Source: Deltaproteobacteria bacterium | GTDB taxonomy: Bacteria > DRYD01 | Length of the DNA: 64,000 nt | Assembly: GCA_028276365.1 (NCBI GenBank) | Contig: JAPYWL010000001.1 | Coordinates: forward strand, 44,557-108,556 | Direction of reading: 5' to 3' | Shown here: piece by piece, positions 8,427-17,706 of the stretch | Layout: every line of letters begins with the position of its first letter | Position numbering within the stretch: position 1 is the stretch's first letter | Translations under genes and position numbers: made by a program | Notes under the pieces: generated by a model | Databases searched by the model: none | What the model saw: the letters and a program-made list of their open reading frames with translations, nothing else | What the model was told of the DNA's origin: nothing

Positions 8427-9398
8427 TTACTTAGCAATTGATATAACTAAAATAGATAGTAATAATGTGATTAAATAAAATATAATAGCTGTTTGTTTTT
8501 GAGATAAACCAGATTTTAATAGTATATGATGTAAATGCTCTTTATCGGGTTTGAATATGGGTTGTTTTTTTATTAATCTTCTTATTATAGCCAATGTAGT
8601 GTCTAAAATAGGTAAAGCAAATATTAAGATTGGTATAATAAATGAAATAATAGTAGCTTTTTTGAAGTATCCTAATATGGATATAACTGCCATAAATAAA
8701 CCTATAAATAAGCTACCTGTGTCTCCTAAAAAAATCTTTGCAGGATTAAAATTATATCTTAAAAACGCTAATAAAGCTCCAGCTAAAGAAAAAATAATTA
8801 TAGCTAACACAGTTTGTCCATTTATTATAGCTAATATCCCCAGAGTTATAGATATTATAAATGCTACTCCACTTAATAATCCATCTAATCCATCTAATAA
8901 ATTTATAGCATTCATTAATCCTACTACCCATAAAATTGTAAATATATAACTAATTATTTCATTTAATGAAATTATTGTACTATTAAAAGTAAAAAATTCT
9001 ACTTTAGTGCCTGTAAAAAACAATATATTAGCTATAAGTATTTGAATAAGCAGCTTTTTTATAGCACTTAAATCTTTTATATCGTCTAATATACCTGTTA
9101 TTAATATTATTATAAAAGATAAAATTAAGCCTACTATTTGAGTAAATTTATATTTGAAATACTTTAGTACTAAAAAATTAGGATCAAATATATATAAAGA
9201 AGCTAAATAGAGTAAAGAAGTAAAAAGAACACTAATTATAATTGATAATCCACCTATTCTAGGAATAGGTTCTTTATGAATTTTCCTTATATCTGGTTTA
9301 TCTACTATATTATATTTATTTGCTAATTTTATTACAAATGGGGTAGTTATTAAACATATTACTAAAGATGTTAAAAAAACTAGAAAGTATATTGTCAT
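8427..9398 (-). CDS. WecA/TagO-like undecaprenyl-phosphate sugar-1-phosphate transferase
   Basis: A 323-residue polytopic membrane enzyme of the MraY/WecA family. It transfers a HexNAc-1-phosphate from UDP-sugar to undecaprenyl phosphate, starting O-antigen, teichoic or related glycans. Visible motifs, in order: DKPDIRKIHKEPIPRIGG, the DDIKDL aspartate pair, NAINLLDGLDG, FLGDTGSL, and a cytoplasmic HLHHILL loop. The HLHH loop points to WecA/TagO rather than MraY. About ten hydrophobic helices are visible. A WecG/TagA-type enzyme at 40622, which often acts on the product, is encoded far away. Confidence 0.88.
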   Translation of the reverse strand: MTIYFLVFLTSLVICLITTPFVIKLANKYNIVDKPDIRKIHKEPIPRIGGLSIIISVLFTSLLYLASLYIFDPNFLVLKYFKYKFTQIVGLILSFIIILITGILDDIKDLSAIKKLLIQILIANILFFTGTKVEFFTFNSTIISLNEIISYIFTILWVVGLMNAINLLDGLDGLLSGVAFIISITLGILAIINGQTVLAIIIFSLAGALLAFLRYNFNPAKIFLGDTGSLFIGLFMAVISILGYFKKATIISFIIPILIFALPILDTTLAIIRRLIKKQPIFKPDKEHLHHILLKSGLSQKQTAIIFYLITLLLSILVISIAK

Positions 9399-9404
9399 AA
9401 ATTA

Positions 9405-9869
9405 CTAATACTCTTCTTCTATTTGAGTTATTTTAATTATTCTATTTAAGTGTCTATTACCTTCAAATTCAGTTTTAATAAAGGTATCTACTATATCTTT
9501 AGCTAATTCAAAACCTATTATTCTTTGACCTAAGCACAAGATATTAGCGTTATTATGTTGTCTAGCTAGTTTAGCAGTAGTTGAATTATAACATAATGCT
9601 GCTCTTATCCCCTTTATTTTATTAGCAGCTATTGACATACCTATACCTGTACCACATATTAATATCCCTATTGAATCTTCTTCTTTTAAAACATTTAAAC
9701 TAACTTCTTTAGCATAATCAGGATAATCACAACTTTCATAACTATCTGTTCCTACATTTATAACTTCTATTTCCTGGTAATTATTTTTTAAAAAATTAAT
9801 TAAAAAATCCTTAAGATCCTTACCTGCATGATCGTTTCCTATAAATATTTTCTTTACTTTTTTATTCAT
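9405..9869 (-). CDS. rpiB: Ribose-5-phosphate isomerase B
   Basis: This 154-residue enzyme interconverts ribose 5-phosphate and ribulose 5-phosphate. Motifs: FIGNDHAGKDLK at the N-terminus, SCDYPDYA, ILICGTGIGMSIAANK with the catalytic cysteine, and RQHNNANILCLGQR. Length is standard for RpiB. Some relatives act on galactose or allose phosphates, but the sequence fits the ribose form. It sits 6 nt upstream of the WecA-like gene in the same operon. Confidence 0.93.
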   Translation of the reverse strand: MNKKVKKIFIGNDHAGKDLKDFLINFLKNNYQEIEVINVGTDSYESCDYPDYAKEVSLNVLKEEDSIGILICGTGIGMSIAANKIKGIRAALCYNSTTAKLARQHNNANILCLGQRIIGFELAKDIVDTFIKTEFEGNRHLNRIIKITQIEEEY

Positions 9870-9900
9870 ATTAACTACAAATTAATAGAATGTTATTTAA

Positions 9901-10446
9901 TTATAAGTAATCAGAAATGTTTTTAAGATAATCTTCTTTTGTGATTTTTAGGTAAAATTTTTGATTATCTTGATTATATATTTTAAATCCTGCTTTCTCA
10001 AAACATCTTTTAGCTGGAACATTAAAAATAGCAGTATCTAATATAATTTGAGTAACATATTTATATTCTTCAAAGATTAATTTAATTATTTTTTTCATAC
10101 TAATTGTACCAATGTTTTGGTTCCATAATTTTTTATCACCTATTACTATTCCTAATCTAATTGTATCATTACTCTCAAAAGCTAATTGTATAAACCCAAT
10201 TGTTTTATTATTATATTTAATAGCTTTAAAATTAGATTTATTTAAAAACATGGTTTTCTTAAGTTTTGATACGTTTTCTTGAACTTGTTTAGTAATTTCT
10301 ACTACCCCAAATGCTTTTTTTACTATTTCATCATCTTCTAAGTATTTAAAAAAAATAAAAATATCTACTATATTTGAATTTTTCAATTCTATTTCCTCGG
10401 GTAAAATTTTTTTTATTCTTTCTAACATATTAAAACTAAATAACAT
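9901..10446 (-). CDS. GNAT family N-acetyltransferase (RimJ/RimL-like)
   Basis: A 181-residue protein with the acetyl-CoA binding arrangement of RimJ/RimL-type GNAT enzymes. A strand reads RLGIVIGDKKLWNQNIGT, which includes the divergent pyrophosphate loop (Q-N-I-G-T). Helix 4 follows with NVPAKRCFEKAGFK. The substrate is unknown and could be a protein N-terminus or a nucleotide sugar. It lies 31 nt upstream of rpiB and 6 nt downstream of folD in transcription order. Confidence 0.75.
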   Translation of the reverse strand: MLFSFNMLERIKKILPEEIELKNSNIVDIFIFFKYLEDDEIVKKAFGVVEITKQVQENVSKLKKTMFLNKSNFKAIKYNNKTIGFIQLAFESNDTIRLGIVIGDKKLWNQNIGTISMKKIIKLIFEEYKYVTQIILDTAIFNVPAKRCFEKAGFKIYNQDNQKFYLKITKEDYLKNISDYL

Positions 10447-10452
10447 TGAAAT

Positions 10453-11361
10453 TTAGATAACATTTGCTCTAAGTAAGTTTTTATATAGATTAAGTAAAGC
10501 AGCGTAATTACAGATCCTACCTATCCCGTTTGGTACAATTGATACCCCTTGAGCTTTATTTATTAAATCATTTAAATTAACATCACCATATATTTTATTA
10601 TCATAAACTTCAAAACCTACATCAATAACATAAGCACCATTCTTTATATAATCTTTATTTACTAAATTAATTACTCCTGTTGAACTTATTAAAATATCTC
10701 CTATTTGACTTTTGTTTTTTATATCTTTGGTATATTTATTAAATAAGTAAATACTTGATCCAAATTTTAAAAACATTGCACCTATTGAAAAACCTGTATA
10801 TAAACTATTCCCTAATATAACTATATCTTTTTTAATATAGTCAATATTATAGTAATCCAACATTATTTTAACAGCATTTGCTACTGACGGAATTATAACT
10901 TCATCCAAATTATTACTATCCTTTGATAAAAATTCATAGTAATTTATAGGATTTAAACAATCAATATCTTGGTACCTATTTATTTTTAAAAATATTTCAA
11001 CTTGATATTCTTTATAACTTGGAGGTAATGGTAATTCTATATTTATACCTATTGTATCTTTTTCATTGCTTATTTTACTAATTAATTCTATAAAATCTTT
11101 TACTTTTATAATATTGGGATTTATTTCTATTAATTTGGAATTAATTAACGAATTTTTTGTTTTTATATTATGAAATATTCTTTGCTGATTTTTTGAAAAA
11201 TAATTATTTTTTGAAGTAGTAAAATAAATTATATAAACATACTTATCTTCATAATTGAAATTAACCTTCTCAAATTTTTTTAATAGCTCTTGTTTGTAAT
11301 TCTTTATAAAATCTGCATTTAATATTTTTGTTTCTATTTTATTGGTCATTAATTCATTCAT
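10453..11361 (-). CDS. folD: FolD-like methylenetetrahydrofolate dehydrogenase/cyclohydrolase, divergent
   Basis: A 302-residue protein aligned with FolD, which interconverts methylene-, methenyl- and formyl-tetrahydrofolate. Retained elements are IELPLPP, the DIDCLNP segment (DVDG in most), the NADP motif VILGNSLYTG, DILISSTG and AYVIDVGFE. Several conserved positions have drifted. The C-terminal PGGVGPMT motif reads PNGIGRIC. I cannot place the usual YVxxK catalytic lysine with confidence in the N-terminal SKNQQRIFHNIK stretch. It may keep only one activity or another substrate. GcvPB and a lipoate ligase nearby suggest a one-carbon context. Confidence 0.72.
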   Translation of the reverse strand: MNELMTNKIETKILNADFIKNYKQELLKKFEKVNFNYEDKYVYIIYFTTSKNNYFSKNQQRIFHNIKTKNSLINSKLIEINPNIIKVKDFIELISKISNEKDTIGINIELPLPPSYKEYQVEIFLKINRYQDIDCLNPINYYEFLSKDSNNLDEVIIPSVANAVKIMLDYYNIDYIKKDIVILGNSLYTGFSIGAMFLKFGSSIYLFNKYTKDIKNKSQIGDILISSTGVINLVNKDYIKNGAYVIDVGFEVYDNKIYGDVNLNDLINKAQGVSIVPNGIGRICNYAALLNLYKNLLRANVI

Positions 11362-11392
11362 TTTTTTTATTATTTTAATTTTTATTCAAATT

Positions 11393-12211
11393 TTAATTTT
11401 TATTCAAATCTATTTGTTTGTAATTTGAAGGTATTTCAAAATATTTTTTATTATATTCAATAAATTTTATTTCTTTTAGTAAGGTTGTAGATGATAATTT
11501 ATCATTTTCAAATAAATTATATTTTATAGGTATGTTTTCTTTAGAAACTTTAGAAGCTAATTTATTCCCTAAATCATTAAAATTATTAAATTTATTAAAT
11601 AAATTAGATTCCAAGTATAACTTTTTGAAATTTTCTTGATCTTTAGATGAAATTAATTTCTTATAATTTAGTGTATATAATTCTATTAATTTTTTATTAT
11701 TATAAAAAACAGAATATTTTTCACAAACTAAATTACCGACTTTTTCATTACCTTCTTTTTTTATAGTTGAATTATTTATTATTTCTTTTATTTGTTTTTC
11801 TGAACTTAGAAAAGTATCTATATTTTCTTGGGGAATTATAGCATAAACTTTTTGGATATTATCTATAATATAAATATTTAATTTGTTGCTATTATCATCT
11901 ATAATAATACTTGTATCTGTTACTATTTGATTATTTGATAATTCCATTGCATTAATTTTTATTTTATTTTCTGATATGTAAAAATCTACTGTATTTTTAA
12001 TATCTTGTTGATAGTTTTCAGTATTTTCAGGTAATTTTGTGTCTTGAGGTGATTTTAAATCTAAAGTGTCCATAATATAATTAGTTTCTAATTTATAATA
12101 TAACACTATATTGTTACTTTCAGAATAAATAAAAATAATTGAAAATATAATTGTAACTAAGAAAGAAAAAATAGCTAAAAAAGAAAGATGTAATTTATTT
12201 TTATTTTTCAT
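11393..12211 (-). CDS. Secreted DUF4412-like protein, LolA-fold type
   Basis: A 272-residue protein with an N-terminal signal anchor (about residues 9-28). The periplasmic part shows paired beta segments: IYIIDNIQKVYAIIP, then KVGNLVCEKYSVFYNNKKLIELY, and a terminal KYFEIPSNYKQID. This order resembles DUF4412 and LolA-like proteins. The closing FEIPSxYK element is characteristic of DUF4412. Its ligand and role are unknown; an envelope lipid or protein partner is plausible. It lies 3 nt from the ferrochelatase gene upstream. Confidence 0.45.
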   Translation of the reverse strand: MKNKNKLHLSFLAIFSFLVTIIFSIIFIYSESNNIVLYYKLETNYIMDTLDLKSPQDTKLPENTENYQQDIKNTVDFYISENKIKINAMELSNNQIVTDTSIIIDDNSNKLNIYIIDNIQKVYAIIPQENIDTFLSSEKQIKEIINNSTIKKEGNEKVGNLVCEKYSVFYNNKKLIELYTLNYKKLISSKDQENFKKLYLESNLFNKFNNFNDLGNKLASKVSKENIPIKYNLFENDKLSSTTLLKEIKFIEYNKKYFEIPSNYKQIDLNKN

Positions 12212-12214
12212 TTT

Positions 12215-13111
12215 TTATCCCCTTTTTTCTATTAAACTTATTAAACACTTTATAAAGATATCATTATCATTTAATAATTCTATTCTATAAAAATTAATTC
12301 CTTTTTTTAAGACGTTTTCTTTTAAAACTATATCAATGTCATATAAAACTTCCAAATGATCATTAATAAATCCAATTGGACAACTTATAACAGTTTCTAT
12401 TGAGCTGTCTAGTTCTTCTACTATTTCTAATATATCAGGACCTAACCACTTTTCCTTAGCATAACTGGGAATACTTTGATAACCTATAGCATATTTAATT
12501 ATACCTATTTCTTTCACTAATTTCTCTACTATTTCTTTTATTTGAATAATATAAATATCATTTTGTTCTAGTATTCTATAAGGCAGACTATGGAAACTGA
12601 ATAAAAATAAAACTTTATCATCTATTTTCAAATTGTTGCTTTTTAAGACTTTAAATATATTTTCTTTAAAACCATTAATTAAATATTCATTTAAGTGATA
12701 ACCATATATGTAATTAAATTTTATTTTTTCACTTTTTGTTCTTTCAAAATAATCTTTAATATTATAATTTGAATAATATGGAGATAAAATAATAGCATAA
12801 GATTCAGTAATATTATCTTGTTCCATTTGCTTTACAACTTCTTCTATATAAGGATTAATATGTTTAAAAGCTAGATAAACTTTATATAAATTAGGGTATT
12901 TTTTATCTAATTCAGTTTGAAGTTTTTTAGCTAATGATAAAGATATATCATTTAGAGGGCTTTTTCCCCCTATTTTTATATATTTTTCTTTTAATTCTTC
13001 AAGTAGTTCTTTAGTTAATTCTTTTCCTTTTAAGATATGTCTATAGTATCTTTCTACATCATCTAAAGTATAAATAGTTCCATAACTTAGTAATAAAATT
13101 CCTTTTTTCAT
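12215..13111 (-). CDS. hemH: Ferrochelatase family protein
   Basis: A 298-residue enzyme that inserts ferrous iron into a porphyrin. Motifs: the opening GILLLSYGT, GGKSPLND, the catalytic histidine in FSFHSLPYR, IGYQS, and CPIGFINDHLEVLYDID with the metal-site glutamate. The length matches the single-domain class, which includes protoporphyrin and coproporphyrin ferrochelatases; the sequence does not decide between them. No other haem genes are near. There is no [2Fe-2S] C-terminal extension. Confidence 0.88.
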   Translation of the reverse strand: MKKGILLLSYGTIYTLDDVERYYRHILKGKELTKELLEELKEKYIKIGGKSPLNDISLSLAKKLQTELDKKYPNLYKVYLAFKHINPYIEEVVKQMEQDNITESYAIILSPYYSNYNIKDYFERTKSEKIKFNYIYGYHLNEYLINGFKENIFKVLKSNNLKIDDKVLFLFSFHSLPYRILEQNDIYIIQIKEIVEKLVKEIGIIKYAIGYQSIPSYAKEKWLGPDILEIVEELDSSIETVISCPIGFINDHLEVLYDIDIVLKENVLKKGINFYRIELLNDNDIFIKCLISLIEKRG

Positions 13112-13121
13112 ATATAATTAA

Positions 13122-13715
13122 TTAAAAACTCCTTTCTTTAAACTCTCCTGTATTATAATCATAGTATCCTATTTTTTTTACTTGTATTTTAATAGGATAA
13201 TTATCTTGATAAAGATAATAAGGATCATAGTAATTATAATAATAAGTTGAATAACTTTGAGAATTAGAATAATAAAAATTGGAATAATTTGAGTAATTAG
13301 AATGTCTTGAAGAATTTGAAGATTTAAAGCTTATAGAATTTGAAGATTTGTAATAATCATTAAAAAAAAGATTATAATAAACATAGGAAGGATAGCAAAT
13401 TGTTTTATACTTTTGTATATAATTACTTGAAGTATTAGAATTATATATAGGATATAATTCAACTGCTCTTATAGGATAAAGAGCATTTGAATGATTATAA
13501 TTAGTATCGTTACTTTTATATTCTACATACTTATATGTAATGCATATGTTATTAGGATAGTAATTATTTAAACAATAGCTTCTTATATAATTACTATTTT
13601 TTGATTTAGCAAGAGAATAATCTTTTAAATAAAACATTATAAATGATAATATTAAAATAAATATATATAAATCAATTTTTAATTTTATTTTATTTACTTT
13701 ATTTATTTTACTCAT
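13122..13715 (-). CDS. Secreted Ser/Tyr/Asn-rich protein, unknown function
   Basis: A 197-residue protein with an N-terminal signal or anchor segment near residues 13-30. The centre, about residues 85-175, is low complexity and extremely rich in Ser, Asn and Tyr (SNSSRHSNYSNYSNFYYS). Four to five cysteines occur in the first two-thirds. The last 20 residues form a more regular basic segment, YPIKIQVKKIGYYDYNTG. Such composition is seen in surface or matrix proteins, but no family is recognised. It lies between gcvPB and hemH on the same strand. Confidence 0.5.
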   Translation of the reverse strand: MSKINKVNKIKLKIDLYIFILILSFIMFYLKDYSLAKSKNSNYIRSYCLNNYYPNNICITYKYVEYKSNDTNYNHSNALYPIRAVELYPIYNSNTSSNYIQKYKTICYPSYVYYNLFFNDYYKSSNSISFKSSNSSRHSNYSNYSNFYYSNSQSYSTYYYNYYDPYYLYQDNYPIKIQVKKIGYYDYNTGEFKERSF

Positions 13716-13807
13716 TTTTCCTACCCCTACTTCTTACTATTTACTTTATTTATTTAATTTTTTAAAGATATTGAATAAATAGTAAATAAATATTGGTTAA
13801 ATAATTG

Positions 13808-15304
13808 TTAATAAATAATGGATTTGATAGTAGGTTTAGGTTCTCTTGAAGCTAAAGCATCATTTATTCTTTTTACAGGAGTAGTTAATGGAGCTTCCTT
13901 TAATATTTCTGGATTTGTTTCTATTTCTTTGATTACATTTTCAAAAGATTTTACAAAATTATCTAAGCTTTCTAAACTTTCTGTTTCTGTAGGTTCTATC
14001 ATTAAACATTCCTCTACAATTAATGGGAAATAAACAGTTGGAGGATGTACATTATAATCTAATAACCTTTTAGCTATATCAAAAGCTTTTATTCCCTTTG
14101 ATTTATAGTTAGAAGCAGATAATACAAACTCATGACAACAGAAACCCTTATATAAATCTACAAAATAATTTTTTAATCTTAATTTTAAATAATTAGCATT
14201 TAATACACTATTTTCAGCTACTTTATTTATTTGATTCCCATAGCTTAATATATAATTCAGTGCTCTAATTAAAACTAAAATATTTCCCCAAAAATCCCTT
14301 ATCATTCCTATACTATCTGGGTAATCAAAATCTAAATTAAATACATTATTTTTTAGAGAAATTCTAGGGATAGGTAAAAAAGGAGCTAAAAACTCTTTTA
14401 CAGCAATGGGACCACTGCCTGGACCCCCTGAGCCATGCGGAGTAGAAAAAGTTTTGTGTAAATTAAGATGTAACATATCAAAACCCATATCCCCAGGTTT
14501 TAATTTACCTATTATTGCATTAAAATTTGCACCATCATAATACGTTAATATATCATTTTCTTTACATATTTTAGTAATTAATTCTATATTTTTTTCATAT
14601 ATTCCTAATGTATTTGGATTAGTTATCATAAATACAGCTATATTTTCTTTGTTTTGATTAATATAATCTGTTAAATCCTGTAAATCAATTTGTCCTAAGG
14701 TATTACTTTTTATAGTTTTTACTTCAAAATTAGCCATTGTAGCTGATGCGGGATTGGTACCATGTGCACTGTCTGGAATTAATACTATCTTTTTTCTATT
14801 TTTATCTCTGTATTTTTTTTCAAAATATTTTTTAGCAATTAATAAAGAAGCATACTCTCCATGTGCTCCTGCTGCTGGTAATAAACTAACTTCATCCATT
14901 CCTACTAATTCCTTTATGTAATTTTCTAATTCTTTTAATATTTTTAAAATCCCTTGGATATTTTCTTTATTTTCCAAAGGATGTAAATTTAATAACCTTT
15001 TATCCTTAGCTATATAATCATTTATTTTGGGATTATATTTCATTGTACAAGAACCTAATGGATAGATACCTACATCTATCGCCCAGTTTTTTCTACTTAA
15101 ATTAGTAAAGTGTCTAACAACTGTTAATTCATCTAAATTAGGATAAGTTAAATCATCTCTTACTTTATTTAATATTTTTGATTTATCATTTATATTAGCT
15201 TGTAAAAATTCTATTAGATTATCATTTATATAATTTGAAGCTAAATTATTGGTTTTAAAAAAATTAATTATTTCACTTAAGCCTTTTTCTTGATTTAGTA
15301 ACAT
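13808..15304 (-). CDS. gcvPB: Glycine dehydrogenase (decarboxylating) subunit 2
   Basis: This 498-residue protein is the C-terminal half of the two-subunit P-protein of the glycine cleavage system. It carries the pyridoxal phosphate lysine, in LNLHKTFSTPHGSGGPGSGP. Other supports are HPLENKENIQG, LLPAAGAHGEYASLL, PDSAHGTNPASA and PPTVYFPLIVEE. The partner GcvPA and the T, H and L proteins are not in this window. A lipoate ligase/transferase-like gene at 17707 and a FolD-like gene at 10453 lie in the same strand block, which fits one-carbon metabolism. Confidence 0.95.
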   Translation of the reverse strand: MLLNQEKGLSEIINFFKTNNLASNYINDNLIEFLQANINDKSKILNKVRDDLTYPNLDELTVVRHFTNLSRKNWAIDVGIYPLGSCTMKYNPKINDYIAKDKRLLNLHPLENKENIQGILKILKELENYIKELVGMDEVSLLPAAGAHGEYASLLIAKKYFEKKYRDKNRKKIVLIPDSAHGTNPASATMANFEVKTIKSNTLGQIDLQDLTDYINQNKENIAVFMITNPNTLGIYEKNIELITKICKENDILTYYDGANFNAIIGKLKPGDMGFDMLHLNLHKTFSTPHGSGGPGSGPIAVKEFLAPFLPIPRISLKNNVFNLDFDYPDSIGMIRDFWGNILVLIRALNYILSYGNQINKVAENSVLNANYLKLRLKNYFVDLYKGFCCHEFVLSASNYKSKGIKAFDIAKRLLDYNVHPPTVYFPLIVEECLMIEPTETESLESLDNFVKSFENVIKEIETNPEILKEAPLTTPVKRINDALASREPKPTIKSIIY

Positions 15305-15340
15305 TTTAAATCAACTCTTTCTCCCCCTTTTTAAATTTTC

Positions 15341-16783
15341 CTAAATTAAGCTAAATTCCTCTTTTTGGATTGTATCTATTAAATTAAAATTCTGATTAGT
15401 TAATAAATTTAAATATGGAATTTTTATCCTTTTTATAGTTGAGTTAGTATTATAAAAAATGAAATTGTTTAGTTTATCATTATAAATTCTTATTTTTGAA
15501 TAATTGTATATTTCTTCATCATAAAACAAGCTATAAACATAATCTTTATAAATAAACCGTATTTTTTTAAATAACGAATCTATAAAAAACAAAGTAGGTA
15601 TGCTATAATCTTTTAAAAAAGAAATAGATAAAATTTTACCTTTAATATTTTCATAACTGTTTAAACCTTTTAATTTAATATGATAGCTTTTAGCTGTATT
15701 TATATTTAAGTATCTTATAGCTGAGTATTGATTATCGCTTACAAATATGATATCTTCATTTATTGTAATATCTTTTATATTTCCCCATATAGTTTCTCTC
15801 CACTCACCATCTACTATTCTCTTCTCAAATGAAATATTAGATCCTGAAACATTATAAGGAAATAAATTAACATCTTCAAAAATATTAAATAATTGCATAT
15901 ATTCTGGAATTATTTTATAAAAGTAAATTCTATTAAATGAACTTAATATTATAAAGTTTTTAGCTAATCTTACATGGATTATATTATCTATTTTTAATTT
16001 ATACTCTTTTTCGTTTATTATTTGAATTTGGTTATTTTCTATTAGTAATTTATAAAAAATTAATTTTTTATTCAATAAAGAGTAGATTGCTAAGATAAAT
16101 TCTTTATTATCTAAATAAAAAATATCAAACGATATAAAATCATTTTTAAATTCTATTGTTTTTTTTAAATTAAAATCTAAATCAAAAAAAACTAAATAAC
16201 TACTTAAATTATTATAAAAACAAACTAAAATTAAATTTCCTTCTGGTTTAAATTCTACAATGTTTTTCCTACTTAATATATAATAATCTTTTTGATCATA
16301 TTCATTTATGATAAAATTATTAATCAAAAACGAGTTATTACAGATATTATTTTCAAAGTTTTCCTCTGTAAGAAAAAATACTTCCTTTTTATTAAAACCA
16401 AAAATTACTGGTTTTAAAGTTAAATTTAAATTAGTATCAATTACTTCTAAAGTAGAATTTTTATTTGTAAGAATATATTTTTTATTGTCTTTATAAAATT
16501 CAATTTCAAATATATCAAATAGAATATAACTAGGATAGTTTAAATCGTATACTAAATAATCTTCATAATTCTTTACTTTATGAAAAATTATTGGTATTAA
16601 ATTAACTTTTTTATTCAACTCCTCTAATTTTTTTTGAAACTTTAGTAATAATTGTATATTGTATAACTCTAAATTAAAAAATAAAAAAAGTTTAGAATTA
16701 TCTAATTGAAATAAGTAATTTGTATTTAAAGGTAAGAATTTTAGATTAAAAAAATCTTTTAAATCTTTTATTTTTTTTATCAT
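15341..16783 (-). CDS. Large uncharacterised beta-rich protein
   Basis: A protein of about 480 residues that I do not recognise. It is dominated by short aromatic/isoleucine beta strands separated by polar turns, at spacings that suggest a beta-propeller or repeated sheet. There is no signal peptide. Start: the longest frame would begin inside the end of nadK; the ATG at 16783 starts 11 nt after nadK ends and is preferred. A WRETIWGN stretch is the only strikingly unusual motif. Codon use matches its neighbours. It lies between nadK and gcvPB on one strand and is probably co-transcribed with them. Confidence 0.55.
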   Translation of the reverse strand: MIKKIKDLKDFFNLKFLPLNTNYLFQLDNSKLFLFFNLELYNIQLLLKFQKKLEELNKKVNLIPIIFHKVKNYEDYLVYDLNYPSYILFDIFEIEFYKDNKKYILTNKNSTLEVIDTNLNLTLKPVIFGFNKKEVFFLTEENFENNICNNSFLINNFIINEYDQKDYYILSRKNIVEFKPEGNLILVCFYNNLSSYLVFFDLDFNLKKTIEFKNDFISFDIFYLDNKEFILAIYSLLNKKLIFYKLLIENNQIQIINEKEYKLKIDNIIHVRLAKNFIILSSFNRIYFYKIIPEYMQLFNIFEDVNLFPYNVSGSNISFEKRIVDGEWRETIWGNIKDITINEDIIFVSDNQYSAIRYLNINTAKSYHIKLKGLNSYENIKGKILSISFLKDYSIPTLFFIDSLFKKIRFIYKDYVYSLFYDEEIYNYSKIRIYNDKLNNFIFYNTNSTIKRIKIPYLNLLTNQNFNLIDTIQKEEFSLI

Positions 16784-16794
16784 AACTAAGAATA

Positions 16795-17700
16795 TTATAT
16801 GTAAAATGTTTTGTACCATTTATCAAATATATTGGTTTTTCCCATTAAATAAAAATAAGAATTATCTAATTCGATTTTTATTGTTTCTTTAGGTTTAAGA
16901 ATTAAATTATTTAAAATTTGCCCATCTTTGATTATTATTAATTCATTATTATCCAAATTTTCTATATATATTTTTTTATCTTTAAAAATTTGGGGTTTAT
17001 ATTTAATAGAATGTGGTGCAATAAAAGTTATTCCTATTAAATTATCTATATCTAAATCTATAAATATCCCATTTAATGATAAGAAATATCCTGTAGTTCC
17101 AAATTTTGAGAAAACTAATAAACCATCTGATAACTCCTGTATATATATATCAGAATCATTTATATAATATCTTAATTTAACTGGTTTATAATAAATTTTA
17201 CTTTTTATAAATATGTCCCCTATAAAATACTCTTCTATATCCCTTATCGTTAGTTTCATAAAAAATCCTTTTAAATAAATAGAATTATTATAATCAATTA
17301 AAATTTTATTCACAAAATTATCAATATTATTTATATAGTCTTTATCATAGAAACAATAAAAACCTTTACTACCAAAATTTATTGGAAATACAAAGATATT
17401 TAAATTAGATTTAATTTTTTTTTTAACTAAAGATTTTTTTATTAAAGATAAAGAATTAAATAATGTTCCATCTCCACCAAGGGTAATTAAAAATATTTTT
17501 GAATCTTCTCTTAATGATAAATTGTCATTAAATTTTTCACTATCCTTTATAATATCATATATCCCTAATAAATCTATATTACTATTTTTATTCAATAAAC
17601 TATCATTTTGATTTATATACAAACTTAATTTATTGTAGAAATCTTGAGCTTTGTTATATTCAATATTAAGAGAATTATAAAATACTAAAAAATAAATCAT
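16795..17700 (-). CDS. nadK: NAD kinase, divergent
   Basis: A 301-residue protein that phosphorylates NAD to NADP. The catalytic GGDGT motif is present in TLGGDGTLFNSL. The usual NxGxLGF reads NFGSKGFYCF, and the TGSTAYSLSAGG region reads FGTTGYFLSLNG. A following FIAPHSI fits the family's P-H segment. These drifts are larger than in most NAD kinases, so activity is probable but not certain. It lies 6 nt after the lipoate ligase gene and 11 nt before the beta-rich protein. Confidence 0.82.
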   Translation of the reverse strand: MIYFLVFYNSLNIEYNKAQDFYNKLSLYINQNDSLLNKNSNIDLLGIYDIIKDSEKFNDNLSLREDSKIFLITLGGDGTLFNSLSLIKKSLVKKKIKSNLNIFVFPINFGSKGFYCFYDKDYINNIDNFVNKILIDYNNSIYLKGFFMKLTIRDIEEYFIGDIFIKSKIYYKPVKLRYYINDSDIYIQELSDGLLVFSKFGTTGYFLSLNGIFIDLDIDNLIGITFIAPHSIKYKPQIFKDKKIYIENLDNNELIIIKDGQILNNLILKPKETIKIELDNSYFYLMGKTNIFDKWYKTFYI

Positions 17701-17706
17701 ACATAA

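Noticed and set aside
8551-8949. 132-codon frame opposite the WecA-like gene
   Set aside because: The opposite strand carries clear WecA motifs, so this is a mirror frame.
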